Source of the DNA: an uncultured Demequina sp.
GTDB lineage: Bacteria > Actinomycetota > Actinomycetes > Actinomycetales > Demequinaceae
Assembly: GCA_937925595.1 (NCBI GenBank)
Contig: CALALQ010000215.1
Span: forward strand, 1-20,383
Length of the DNA: 20,383 nt
Direction: 5' to 3'
Both the position numbers and the translations under genes were made by a program. The notes below the pieces were generated by a model. The model saw only the letters and a list, made by a program, of their open reading frames with translations, had not been told where the DNA came from and made no database searches. This document shows positions 1 through 8,204 of the stretch, in pieces. The stretch's first letter is position 1. Each line of letters opens with the position of its first letter.

Positions 1-1
1 C

Positions 2-2422
2 GGCACGTTCTTCCAGATGAACGGCAACTTCTCGTTCGGCGACTACTTCAAGGAAGGCGCCATCCAGTACGCGTGGGACCTGGTCACGGGGCCCGAGTCG
101 GAAGGCAAGTACGGCTTCAACCCTGACGACGTCTGGGTGACTGTCTACCTCGACGACGACGAGGCTGCCATGCTGTGGAAGGAGATCGCTGGCCTTCCCG
201 AAGAGCGCATCCAGCGTCGGGACAAGAAGGACAACTACTGGCACACCGGCCAGCCCGGCCCCGGCGGCCCCTGTTCCGAGATTTACATCGACCGCGGCCC
301 CGAGTTCGGCAAGCCCGGCGGCCCCGTTGTCGATGAGGACCGCTTCCTCGAGATCTGGAACCTCGTCTTCATGCAGTACGAGCTCACGGACGTGAAGGCC
401 AAGGACGTCTTCACCATCAAGAGCGAGCTGCGCAAGAAGAACATCGACACCGGTATGGGCCTCGAGCGCGTCGCGCTGCTCAAGCAGGGCGTCGCCAACA
501 TGTACGAGATCGACGAGGTCATGCCCGTCATCCGCAAGGCCGAAGAGCTTTCCGGCCGCACGTACGGCGCCAACCGCGACGACGACGTGTGGATGCGCGT
601 GGTGGCCGACCACGTGCGCTCGAGCCTCATGCTGCTCGGCGATGGCATCGCGCCAGGCAACGAGGGCCGCGGCTACGTGCTGCGCCGCCTGTTCCGCCGC
701 TCGCTGCGTGCCATGCGCCTGCTGGGAGTCGAGGACGTCGTCATGCCGGAGCTGCTCACCACGAGCCGTGACGCCATGAGCCCCTCGTACCCCGAGCTTG
801 CGGAGAACTTCGACCGCATCAGCTCTATCGCCTACACGGAAGAGGACGCGTTCCGCCGCACCCTCACCAACGGCACCGTCATCCTCGACACTGCGGTGGC
901 GAAGGCCAAGGAGTCGGGCTCCACGACGCTTCCCGGCAAAGACGTGTTCCAGCTTCATGACACCTACGGCTTTCCGTTTGACCTCACTCTCGAGATGGCG
1001 GCGGAGCAGGGTCTCACCGTCGACGAGGCTGGCTTCCGCGCGCTCATGCAAGAGCAGAAGGAGCGCGCGCGTGCCGATGCGAAGGCTAAGAAGGGCGGCC
1101 ACGCGGACACGAAGGTGTACCAGGAGCTGCTTGCGGGCGGTGCGACGCACTTCCGCGGCTACGACGAGCTCCAGGTGGGTGCGACTGTCGTTGCGGTCAT
1201 CAAGGACGGCGTGACGGTTCCGGTCGCGACCGCGGGCGAGACCGTTGAGGTTGTCCTCGACGAGACCCCGTTCTACGCCGAGTCCGGCGGTCAGGACGCC
1301 GATACGGGCACCATCCGCGGTCAGCACGGCACGCTCAACGTCATCGACGTGCAGAAGCCTGTCAAGGACCTCATCGTGCACACCGTCACGGTCGAGGAGG
1401 GAGAGGTCGCCGCCGGCGACAAGGTGTCTGCCGAGGTTGACGCCGTGAACCGCCGCGACGCGTCTCGCGCCCACTCGGCGACTCACCTCATTCACTCGGC
1501 GCTGCACGAGGTGCTCGGCAACAGCGCCAACCAGGCGGGCTCGTACAACAAGCCCGGCTACATGCGACTCGACTTCTCGTGGACTCAGCCCGTGAGCGCG
1601 GCCGCGCGCGAGGACATCGAGGAGATCGCCAACCGCGCGATTCGCGAGGACCTGCCAGTCGAAACCAAGATCATGAGCCTCGATGAGGCGAAGGCCCTTG
1701 GTGCGATGGCGCTGTTCGGCGAGAAGTACGGCGACCGCGTGCGCGTCGTGGAGATCGGGGGCCCGTTCAGCCGCGAGCTGTGCGCGGGAACCCACGTCGG
1801 CTCGTCGTCGCAGATCGGCCTGCTGTCCGTGACCGGCGAGGGTTCGGTCGGCTCCGGCGCTCGCCGCATCGAGGCGCTCGTTGGCGCCGACGCGTTCAAG
1901 CACCTCGCCGCCGAGCGCGCGATCGTCTCTGAGCTCAGCTCCAGCCTCAAGACCCAGCCGGGAGAGCTCGTGGGCCGAGTCGAGTCGCTCGTGAGCCGCC
2001 TCGCGGCCACGGAGAAGCGCCTCGCCGCGCTTGAGCAGGAGCAGGCGCTCCGCGCAGGAGAGACGCTCGCCAAGGGCGCGGAGTCCGTCAACGGCGTCAA
2101 GGCGGTCATCGCGGTCGCCGACGGTGCCCAGGGTGACGCGCTGCGCACCCTCGCACTCGACGTCAGGGCTCGCCTTGGCGAGGGCGACCCGGTCGTGGTC
2201 GCGCTGTTCGGCACGGGAGAGCGCCCCTCGATCGTGGTCGTCACGAACGAGGCGGCTCGCGACGCCGGCCACTCCGCCGGCCAGCTCGTCAAGACGGCCA
2301 GCCAGATCCTGGGCGGCGGTGGCGGCGGCAAGCCCGACATCGCCCAGGGCGGTGGCCAGGACTTCGCCAAGGTGCCCGACGCTGTGGCGGCTGTCCGTTC
2401 GGCCCTAGGCGGGAATGGATAG
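2..2422 (+). CDS. alaS: Alanine--tRNA ligase, 5'-truncated by window edge
   Basis: Charges tRNA-Ala with alanine in the cytoplasm and hydrolyses mischarged Ser/Gly-tRNA-Ala. The frame is open from base 2, and the residues before the first ATG (17) already match the family (GTFFQMNGNFSFGDYFK), so the true start lies upstream; about 80 N-terminal residues are missing compared with the usual length near 880-890. Visible parts, in order, are the class II aminoacylation core, the tRNA-recognition helices, and the editing domain with its zinc ligands HSATH (1472-1486) and CAGTH (1781-1795). The C-Ala domain follows, with the glycine-rich GGGGGGKPDIAQGGG segment near the end. The TAG stop overlaps the start of ruvX by 8 bases, implying cotranscription and coupled translation. 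Nothing is broken in the visible part. Confidence 0.97.
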   Translation, partial: GTFFQMNGNFSFGDYFKEGAIQYAWDLVTGPESEGKYGFNPDDVWVTVYLDDDEAAMLWKEIAGLPEERIQRRDKKDNYWHTGQPGPGGPCSEIYIDRGPEFGKPGGPVVDEDRFLEIWNLVFMQYELTDVKAKDVFTIKSELRKKNIDTGMGLERVALLKQGVANMYEIDEVMPVIRKAEELSGRTYGANRDDDVWMRVVADHVRSSLMLLGDGIAPGNEGRGYVLRRLFRRSLRAMRLLGVEDVVMPELLTTSRDAMSPSYPELAENFDRISSIAYTEEDAFRRTLTNGTVILDTAVAKAKESGSTTLPGKDVFQLHDTYGFPFDLTLEMAAEQGLTVDEAGFRALMQEQKERARADAKAKKGGHADTKVYQELLAGGATHFRGYDELQVGATVVAVIKDGVTVPVATAGETVEVVLDETPFYAESGGQDADTGTIRGQHGTLNVIDVQKPVKDLIVHTVTVEEGEVAAGDKVSAEVDAVNRRDASRAHSATHLIHSALHEVLGNSANQAGSYNKPGYMRLDFSWTQPVSAAAREDIEEIANRAIREDLPVETKIMSLDEAKALGAMALFGEKYGDRVRVVEIGGPFSRELCAGTHVGSSSQIGLLSVTGEGSVGSGARRIEALVGADAFKHLAAERAIVSELSSSLKTQPGELVGRVESLVSRLAATEKRLAALEQEQALRAGETLAKGAESVNGVKAVIAVADGAQGDALRTLALDVRARLGEGDPVVVALFGTGERPSIVVVTNEAARDAGHSAGQLVKTASQILGGGGGGKPDIAQGGGQDFAKVPDAVAAVRSALGGNG

Positions 2423-2882
2423 GGGAGTACGCCTTGGTGTTGACGTCGGTTCCGTGAGGATCGGCGTCGCAGCAAGCGACCCCGACGGGATCATGGCTTT
2501 TCCCGTCGAGACCGTGGTTGCCGGCGAAGGTGACGCCGCGCGCGTGGCCCTCATTGCGTCGGAGCGAGAGGCGATCCGCATCTTCGTTGGCCTGCCGCGC
2601 ACGTTGAGCGGCGCCGACGGCACGAGCGCGGCCATGGCCACCGAGTTCGCCAAGAGACTCGCGGAACTCACCACCGCTGACGTTCGTTTGATAGACGAGC
2701 GTTTTTCAACGACGACGGCTTCGCGCGCCTTGAGTGGTGCTGGCAAGTCACAGCGCAAGCAGCGCAAGATCATCGACCAGGCAGCGGCGGTGGTCATCCT
2801 TGAGAACGCACTGGAAGTGGACAGACAAGGGAATCTGGGTACAGTGACCAGGAGGATTCCGCACGAGGGAAACGATGACTGA
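2415..2882 (+). CDS. ruvX: RuvX/YqgF-family Holliday junction resolvase-like nuclease
   Basis: Member of the YqgF/RuvX RNase H-fold family, linked to pre-16S rRNA 5'-end processing and, by fold, to Holliday junction resolution. The 155-residue protein has the family's acidic motifs: LGVDVGSVRIG near the N-terminus (first catalytic Asp at residue 10), FVGLPRTLSG in the middle, RLIDERFSTTTA, and IDQAAAVVILE toward the end. Length is normal. The ATG at 2415 lies inside the end of alaS (8-base overlap), and its own stop overlaps the mltG start by 8 bases (ATGACTGA). The alaS-ruvX-mltG order is common in Actinobacteria and supports the call. The exact biochemical role in this organism cannot be told from sequence. 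Confidence 0.95.
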   Translation: MDRGVRLGVDVGSVRIGVAASDPDGIMAFPVETVVAGEGDAARVALIASEREAIRIFVGLPRTLSGADGTSAAMATEFAKRLAELTTADVRLIDERFSTTTASRALSGAGKSQRKQRKIIDQAAAVVILENALEVDRQGNLGTVTRRIPHEGNDD

Positions 2883-3999
2883 TCTCTTTGAGGCTGAAGC
2901 CGCGACCACGACGACGCTCGATCTGCGCCGTCTGCAGCGGAACAAGCGCAGGGCAACCCGGCGTAAGTGGACGCTGGTGCTGTCCGCCGTCGCCATCGTG
3001 ATTTTCTCCTTGGGTGCGTCCACCGCGTGGAACTTCGTGAAGACCTTCGAGTCTGAGAAGACCGTGATTGCGGACTACGAAGGCACCGGCCAGGGAACCC
3101 TGCAGGTGATCGTCAGCCCTGGTGACACGGGTGGAGACATCGCTACCAAGCTCTACGAGCAGGGCGTTGTCGCATCGCGCCAGGCGTTCCTCCAGGAGTG
3201 GAACTCCAACCCTGACTCCCAGAGCATCGTGCCTGGCTACTACGTCATGCAGAAGGAGATGAAGGCGATCTACGCCCTTCAGGCCCTGCTTGACCCAGGC
3301 AACCGCGAGTTGCGTTCCGTGACCGTGCCAGAAGGCTCGTCGCTCAAGGTGTTCACGCAGAAGATCGCGACCGTCACCGGAGCGACAGAAGCCGAGGTGC
3401 TCAAGGCGATGAAGGACACCGAGGCGCTCGGTCTTCCTGCGGAGGCCAAGGGCAACCTCGAAGGCTGGCTGTTCCCCGCGACCTACAAGTTCAACCCTGG
3501 CGTGACGCCCACTGAGGTGCTCATGCAGATGATCTCCACCACAATCACCAAGCTCGACGAGCTGGGTGTGCCGGAGAAGGACCGCCAGGAGATCCTCACC
3601 GTGGCGTCGATCGTCGAGCGCGAGGCGTTGCTCGATGAGGACCGCCCCAAGATCGCCTCCGTGATCTACAACCGTCTCAAGAAGGACATGCGCCTTGAGA
3701 TGGACTCGACCGTGAAGTACGTCGCCCCGGAGTCCCAAGGCGTGTACGTCACGAAGGAAGAGATGGCGATCGACAGCCCGTACAACACGTACAAGAACGC
3801 GGGACTGCCCCCCGGCCCCATTGCGAGCCCCGGCGCCTCGTCGATTGAGGCTGCGCTCCACCCGGCGGAGACCAACTATCTGTTCTTCGTCACGGTCAAC
3901 CCGCAGACCGGAAAGACCAAGTACGCGAAGGACTTCCCGACGCATCAGAAGTACGTGAAGGAACTCAACAAGTGGACCAAGGAGCACGGCAGCAAGTAA
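2875..3999 (+). CDS. mltG: Endolytic peptidoglycan transglycosylase MltG (YceG-like)
   Basis: Membrane-anchored lytic transglycosylase that cleaves nascent glycan strands and is thought to end their elongation. The 374-residue protein has a basic cytoplasmic N-terminus, one membrane segment at about residues 33-53, a small LysM-like region (about 74-100) and the YceG catalytic domain to the C-terminus. The hallmark ASIVEREA motif covers residues 244-251; the catalytic glutamate is expected there (E248 or E250). It is followed by NRLKKDMRLEMDSTVKY and DSPYNTYKNAGLPPGPI, both family signatures. GAGGGA stands 4 bases before the ATG. The gene overlaps ruvX by 8 bases and closes the alaS-ruvX-mltG run. 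No convincing terminator follows in the 69 bases before aroE. Confidence 0.96.
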   Translation: MTDLFEAEAATTTTLDLRRLQRNKRRATRRKWTLVLSAVAIVIFSLGASTAWNFVKTFESEKTVIADYEGTGQGTLQVIVSPGDTGGDIATKLYEQGVVASRQAFLQEWNSNPDSQSIVPGYYVMQKEMKAIYALQALLDPGNRELRSVTVPEGSSLKVFTQKIATVTGATEAEVLKAMKDTEALGLPAEAKGNLEGWLFPATYKFNPGVTPTEVLMQMISTTITKLDELGVPEKDRQEILTVASIVEREALLDEDRPKIASVIYNRLKKDMRLEMDSTVKYVAPESQGVYVTKEEMAIDSPYNTYKNAGLPPGPIASPGASSIEAALHPAETNYLFFVTVNPQTGKTKYAKDFPTHQKYVKELNKWTKEHGSK

Positions 4000-4036
4000 C
4001 GCTGCCCGCGCATCTGCCCACTTCCTTCGATACTCC

Positions 4037-4076
4037 GTGCTTGAATCACGTCATGCTTGAGGCGCGCCATGCTTGA
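4037..4076 (+). repeat. Three 16-base start-codon repeats (RTGCTTGA) ending at the aroE start
   Basis: The octamer RTGCTTGA occurs at 4037, 4053 and 4069, exactly 16 bases apart; the third copy is the aroE start. Because 16 is not a multiple of three, each copy opens a different frame. The first two encode seven-codon mini-ORFs, start-LESRHA-stop (4037-4060) and MLEARHA-stop (4053-4076). Each stops five bases after the next copy begins, and aroE itself begins MLETRRA. This is a direct observation. Whether the mini-ORFs are translated, or are only traces of a tandem duplication of the start region, is unknown. Only the second and third copies share the GCGCGCC-like downstream part well. Confidence 0.6.
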
Positions 4077-4905
4077 GACCCGGCGCGCCGCCGTGCTCGG
4101 CCATCCCATCTCGCATTCGCTGTCACCTGTGCTGCATCGCGCCGCGTATCAGAAGCTGGGTCTGCCGTGGCAGTACGACGCGATTGACGTGCCCGCGGGC
4201 GGCCTCAAAGAGTTCATCGACGGCATGGGTCCCGAGTGGGCGGGGCTGTCGCTCACGATGCCGCTTAAGGTCGAGGCCGTTCCGCTCATGCACTTCATCG
4301 AGCCGATGGCGAAGATCGTCGGCGCGATCAACACGGTGCTTGTCCAGCGGTTCGCGGACACTCGCCACCTGGTTGGCGCCAACACCGACGTGTACGGCAT
4401 CGTCGCCGCCTTCAAGGAGGCTGGCGTCGAGAAGGCGCGCACCGGAGTGATCATCGGCGGGGGAGCGACGGCCACGTCCGCGCTCGCCGCGATCGGACAG
4501 ATGGGTGTGACGTCGCCCGTTGTCGCCGTGCGCGACCGAGCACGCGCCGGCGCCCTCATGCGGGCCGCCACCAAGATGGGCGTGAATGTGCGCTTCGTCG
4601 ACATCACTGAGGCTGGCGAGCTCGCCTCGCGTGCTGACGTTGCCGTCTCGACCATCCCGGCCGACGCTGGGGCGGCTTTGGCGCCATCGGTGAGCGGAGC
4701 GTCGGGCACCTTGCTTGACGTGGTGTACTCACCGCTCGTGACGCCGCTTGGCGAGGCGTGGGAGGCCGCAGGCGGCACGCGCGTTGGGGGAGAGCGGATG
4801 CTGTTGCACCAGGCAGGTGAGCAGATTCGGTTAATGACTGGTCGGGAAGCGCCGATAATGGAGATGGACGCAGCACTGCGCTCGGAGTTGACCTCGTCAC
4901 ACTGA
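4069..4905 (+). CDS. aroE: Shikimate dehydrogenase
   Basis: Reduces 3-dehydroshikimate to shikimate with NADPH in aromatic amino acid synthesis. The ATG at 4069 is chosen because GAGG lies six bases upstream; an in-frame TTG at 4057 would add four residues without a better ribosome site. The 278-residue product shows the substrate-binding GHPISHSLSP near the N-terminus and LSLTMPLK with the catalytic lysine K67. INTV and GANTD follow, with the catalytic aspartate D107. The nucleotide-binding loop GGGATATS begins at about G130, and GERMLLHQAGEQ lies near the C-terminus. A serine stands where many Proteobacteria have the Asn of NVTxP, which I recall as usual in actinobacteria. It is separated from aroC-aroK-aroB by the entire pilus locus. 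Confidence 0.95.
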   Translation: MLETRRAAVLGHPISHSLSPVLHRAAYQKLGLPWQYDAIDVPAGGLKEFIDGMGPEWAGLSLTMPLKVEAVPLMHFIEPMAKIVGAINTVLVQRFADTRHLVGANTDVYGIVAAFKEAGVEKARTGVIIGGGATATSALAAIGQMGVTSPVVAVRDRARAGALMRAATKMGVNVRFVDITEAGELASRADVAVSTIPADAGAALAPSVSGASGTLLDVVYSPLVTPLGEAWEAAGGTRVGGERMLLHQAGEQIRLMTGREAPIMEMDAALRSELTSSH

Positions 4906-4927
4906 CGTGATTCCGGCAACAGGGCGC

Positions 4928-4970
4928 TGGTAGCGTCCACATTTGGCGGATATAGGCACTTCTGAGGGAG
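4928..4970 (+). promoter_or_regulatory. Possible weak promoter and ribosome site ahead of the pil operon
   Basis: The 70 bases between aroE and pilB hold a TATAGG box at 4951-4956, four of six matches to the bacterial -10 consensus. Only poor -35 candidates lie 17-18 bases upstream (around 4927-4933). The ribosome site GAGGGAG at 4964-4970 is strong and fixes the pilB GTG start. A start of transcription near 4963 would leave a very short leader. This is a weak motif match; readthrough from aroE is an equally good explanation for pilB expression. Confidence 0.22.
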
Positions 4971-4975
4971 ATGCA

Positions 4976-6643
4976 GTGAAGCAGCTGGGGTCCATCCTTC
5001 TCGAGTCTGGCGCGCTCACAGAAGACCAGTTGATGGACGCCATCGACGCCCAGCAGCAGCGGGGCCAGAGCCTGGGCCGCACCCTCGTGGAACTTGGCCT
5101 CATCACGGAGGCTCAGCTCGTGCGCGCGCTTGCCAGCCAGGTGGGCATGGAGTTCGTCGAGCTTGCCGAGTACCCCGTTGACCGCGCCGCCGTCTCACTC
5201 GTGTCCGCTGCCGTGTGCCGCCGCCACAATGCACTGCCAGTCGGTCTCAAGGACGGTGTGCTGCGCGTAGCGATGTCCAACCCCGGCAACGTGGTCGCGG
5301 TTGACGACTTCCGCACCATCACGCGCATGCCCGTCGAGCCCGTGGTTGCGACGCACGACGACGTGCTGCAGGCCATTGACCGTTACTGCCGCGCGGACAC
5401 CGAGCTCGAGGACCTGCAGGAGTCGCTGTCCGAAGAGAGCGCCGTTGACCTTGAGGACATGGACTTTGGATCCGCCGTCGAGGACGATGCGCCGATCGTC
5501 CGCTTCGTGAACCTGCTCATCACGCAGGCCATCCAGGACCGTGCCTCTGACATCCACATCGAGCCGGGGGAGCACGACCTGCTGGTGCGCTACCGCATCG
5601 ACGGTGTGCTCCACGAGATGCAGCGCGCCCCCAAGGCGATCATCAACGGTGTGATCTCTCGTCTGAAGATCATGTCCGACATCGACATCGCAGAACGCCG
5701 CAAGCCGCAGGACGGCCGCCTGTCCGTGAACCACCAGGGTCGCAAGATCGACCTGCGTGTCGCGACTCTACCCACGGTGTGGGGCGAAAAGGTCGTCATG
5801 CGTATCCTCGACAACTCGACGGCGACGCTCGAGCTTGAGGACCTTGGCATCCGCGAGCGGAACCTCGAGATCTACGCGACGTCCTATAACAAGCCGTACG
5901 GCATGATTCTCGTGACCGGTCCTACCGGCTCCGGTAAGTCGACCACGCTGTATGCGACGCTCAACCAGGTGTCTCGCCCTGAGATCAACGTCATCACCGT
6001 CGAAGACCCCGTCGAGTACCGCATCCCTGGCATCAACCAGGTGCAGGTGAACGTCAAGGCGGGCCTCACGTTCGCGGCGGCGCTGCGTTCGATTCTGCGT
6101 TCCGACCCCGACGTCGTGCTCGTTGGTGAGATCCGTGACCACGAGACCGCGCAGATCGCGATCGAGGCGGCGCTCACTGGTCACCTTGTGCTCTCGACCC
6201 TCCACACGAATGACGCGCCCTCTGCGATCACGCGACTCATCGAGATGGACATCGAGCCGTTCCTTGTGGGCTCCGCGATTGACTGTGTCGTCGCACAGCG
6301 ACTCGCCCGACGCCTGTGCCAGCACTGCGCCGAAGAGCACATCGTCACGGCGGATGAACTGCCCACGGCGCTCGGCATCGCACCGGGCACGCCCATTCCT
6401 CCGCTCATGCGGCCCGTGGGCTGCAACCGCTGCTCGAACACCGGTTACCGCGGCCGCGTGGCGCTCCACGAGATCATGACGGTCTCGGAGTCCATCGAGC
6501 GCCTTGCCGTGGCGCGCGCCTCCGCCGCGGAGATCCAACGCGCAGCACAGGAAGAGGGCCTCGAAACCCTGCTTCAGGATGGCTGGGCCAAGGTGCTTGA
6601 GGGCACCACCTCCCTTGAAGAGCTCTTCCGGGTGGTGAAGTGA
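4976..6643 (+). CDS. pilB: Type IV pilus extension ATPase PilB (GspE family)
   Basis: Hexameric cytoplasmic ATPase that powers pilin addition at the PilC platform. The GTG at 4976 is preferred over an in-frame TTG at 4943 because GAGGGAG ends five bases before it and the resulting N-terminus (KQLGSILLESG) matches the family. The product is 555 residues. Order: an MshEN-like N-terminal domain with two tandem LGxxLxxxGxLxxxxLxxxLxxQ units within about residues 2-60; the ATPase core with Walker A GPTGSGKST (315-323), Asp-box region and Walker B DPDVVLVGEIRD (377-388); then the zinc tetracysteine CQHC (448-451) and CNRC (483-486). The zinc motif separates PilB from PilT. It is the first gene of the pilus locus, 70 bases after aroE. 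Confidence 0.95.
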   Translation: MKQLGSILLESGALTEDQLMDAIDAQQQRGQSLGRTLVELGLITEAQLVRALASQVGMEFVELAEYPVDRAAVSLVSAAVCRRHNALPVGLKDGVLRVAMSNPGNVVAVDDFRTITRMPVEPVVATHDDVLQAIDRYCRADTELEDLQESLSEESAVDLEDMDFGSAVEDDAPIVRFVNLLITQAIQDRASDIHIEPGEHDLLVRYRIDGVLHEMQRAPKAIINGVISRLKIMSDIDIAERRKPQDGRLSVNHQGRKIDLRVATLPTVWGEKVVMRILDNSTATLELEDLGIRERNLEIYATSYNKPYGMILVTGPTGSGKSTTLYATLNQVSRPEINVITVEDPVEYRIPGINQVQVNVKAGLTFAAALRSILRSDPDVVLVGEIRDHETAQIAIEAALTGHLVLSTLHTNDAPSAITRLIEMDIEPFLVGSAIDCVVAQRLARRLCQHCAEEHIVTADELPTALGIAPGTPIPPLMRPVGCNRCSNTGYRGRVALHEIMTVSESIERLAVARASAAEIQRAAQEEGLETLLQDGWAKVLEGTTSLEELFRVVK

Positions 6644-6655
6644 TGTCCGGAGTGT

Positions 6656-6697
6656 TCAGTTGCCAGCGATTTGAGCCGATATCGGTGGCAACACTGA
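6656..6697 (+). promoter_or_regulatory. Stem-loop in the pilB-pilT gap
   Basis: TCAGTTGCCA (6656-6665) pairs with TGGCAA plus CTGA (6686-6697), a ten-pair stem with a two-base bulge; GTTGCCA/TGGCAAC alone gives seven perfect pairs. The 20-base loop contains CCGATATCGG (6676-6685), a perfect 10-base palindrome. There is no following T tract, so a classical terminator is unlikely. It sits between the two ATPase genes of opposite function, where an RNA processing or attenuation element, or a DNA operator over the palindrome, could set their ratio. The function is not shown by the sequence. Confidence 0.45.
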
Positions 6698-6719
6698 TCC
6701 TCAGGATGGGAGCGCCCCG

Positions 6720-8204
6720 GTGACCATGCAATTCATGCCGGACCAGCCGCAGCAGCCGCAGCAGCCTGCACAGCCGGCCCCAGCGTCGGCCCCTGCGGGC
6801 ACGCCGCCGGCCAACGCGCAGTGGAATCCGGGCCCTCCGCAGCCGCAGACCGAGCAGTTCCAGCCGCTGACGAACGCTCCCGTGCGCAACGCCGTGCCCG
6901 CGGGCGCTCCGACGGCCCCGGCCGCTCCCGCACCCGCGCAGATGCCCGCAGGTGCGATTGGTGGTGCTGCCGCAGGTATCGGCGGTGCCGCTGCCGGAAT
7001 CGGTGGTGCTGCCGCCGCCGCGCAGGCTCCCGCCGCCCAGCCCGCCCCGGCGCAGGCGCCCGCTCCGGCAAACCGTGCTCCTGCTCCGGGTGCGTCGCGC
7101 ATCGGCATGAGCCAGGCCGCGCAGCCTGGTGACCTGGACATCAATGAGACGCTGCGCAAGATGGTGTCGCTGGGTGCATCCGACCTCCACCTCACGGCCG
7201 GTGCCCCTCCCACGGTGCGCCTCGATGGTCAGCTGACCGCGCTCGAAGGCCACGACCGCATGAACCCTGAGGTGCTCCAGCGATCGCTGTACGGCATCCT
7301 CACGCAGGCGCAGCGCGAGAAGTTCGAGGAAGAACTCGAGCTCGACTTCTCGTACGCGGTGGTGGGGGAGTCTCGCTTCCGCGTGAACATGTACCGCCAG
7401 CGCGACTCCGTAGGCGCGGCCTTCCGTGTCATTCCCTATGAGATCAAGCCGCTTGAGGCGCTTGGCATCCCGCCCGTTGTACAGACGTTCGCTCAACTGC
7501 CGCGCGGCCTGGTGCTTGTGACTGGACCCACCGGTTCTGGAAAGTCGACCACGCTGGCGTCGCTCGTTGACCTCGCAAACCGTTCGCGTTCCGCACACAT
7601 CATGACCGTTGAGGACCCCATCGAGTTCCTCCACCGTCACAAGAAGGCGCTGGTCAACCAGCGTGAGGTGGGTGCCGACACGCACTCGTTCCAGCGCGCG
7701 CTGCGTCACGTTCTGCGTCAGGACCCCGACATCATCCTGATTGGTGAGATGCGTGACCTCGAGACCATCCAGGTTGCGCTCACCGCGGCCGAGACCGGTC
7801 ACCTCGTGTTCGCGACCCTGCACACGCAAGACGCCGCACAGACCATCGACCGTGTGATCGATGTGTTCCCCGCCGAGCAGCAGGGTCAGATTCGCACCCA
7901 GCTGGCGACGGCGATTCAGGGAGTTCTGTGTCAGACGCTCCTCAAGCGCGCCGACGGCCCCGGCCGCGCCGTCGCGGTGGAGATCATGGTCGCGACGCCG
8001 GCCATCCGCAACCTCATTCGTGAGGGAAAGACGCACCAGATCTATACATCACTGCAGGCAGGCTCGGCTCAGGGTATGCAGTCCATGGACCAGCACCTTG
8101 CCGAACTCGTGAAGTCCGGCAAGGTCGCTTACGAGGTAGCAGTGGACATGTGTCACTCCTATGAAGAGTTCAACCGTCTCTGTGGCCGTGCAGGGAGGCA
8201 GTAA
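6720..8204 (+). CDS. pilT: Type IV pilus retraction ATPase PilT with long Pro/Ala-rich N-terminal extension
   Basis: Hexameric ATPase that drives pilus disassembly and retraction. Residues 138 onward are a normal PilT: LRKMVSLGASDLHLTAG, Walker A GPTGSGKST (from 269), MTVEDPIEFLH, DPDIILIGEMRD, the His box GHLVFATLHT, and the PilT-type C-terminal AIRNLIREGK. There are no zinc cysteines, unlike PilB. Residues 1-137 are extra and low complexity, rich in Pro, Ala, Gln and Gly, with three seven-residue repeats of the form xIGGAAA (DNA 6954-7016). Usual PilT proteins are about 345-370 residues; this one is 494. The GTG at 6720 has GGGAG seven bases upstream; an ATG at 6726 is the alternative. The stop shares one base with the pilC start. 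Confidence 0.94.
   Translation: MTMQFMPDQPQQPQQPAQPAPASAPAGTPPANAQWNPGPPQPQTEQFQPLTNAPVRNAVPAGAPTAPAAPAPAQMPAGAIGGAAAGIGGAAAGIGGAAAAAQAPAAQPAPAQAPAPANRAPAPGASRIGMSQAAQPGDLDINETLRKMVSLGASDLHLTAGAPPTVRLDGQLTALEGHDRMNPEVLQRSLYGILTQAQREKFEEELELDFSYAVVGESRFRVNMYRQRDSVGAAFRVIPYEIKPLEALGIPPVVQTFAQLPRGLVLVTGPTGSGKSTTLASLVDLANRSRSAHIMTVEDPIEFLHRHKKALVNQREVGADTHSFQRALRHVLRQDPDIILIGEMRDLETIQVALTAAETGHLVFATLHTQDAAQTIDRVIDVFPAEQQGQIRTQLATAIQGVLCQTLLKRADGPGRAVAVEIMVATPAIRNLIREGKTHQIYTSLQAGSAQGMQSMDQHLAELVKSGKVAYEVAVDMCHSYEEFNRLCGRAGRQ
6954..7016 (+). repeat. Three tandem 21-base units inside pilT
   Basis: Units at 6954, 6975 and 6996 each encode (A/G)-Ile-Gly-Gly-Ala-Ala-Ala. They differ mainly at third codon positions, so the peptide is better conserved than the DNA. 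They lie within the disordered extension of PilT, flanked by Pro/Ala/Gln-rich sequence. Copy number may vary between strains by slippage. Confidence 0.75.

Noticed and set aside
2794..3987. Long open frame on the - strand, antisense to mltG (397 codons)
   Set aside because: High GC gives long antisense frames; its translation is rich in His, Arg, Leu and Val with no family motif, while mltG on the + strand matches its family throughout.
6474..8036. Long open frame on the - strand opposite pilB/pilT (520 codons)
   Set aside because: It spans the pilB-pilT gap and mirrors the low-complexity part of pilT; the sense genes carry clear ATPase motifs.
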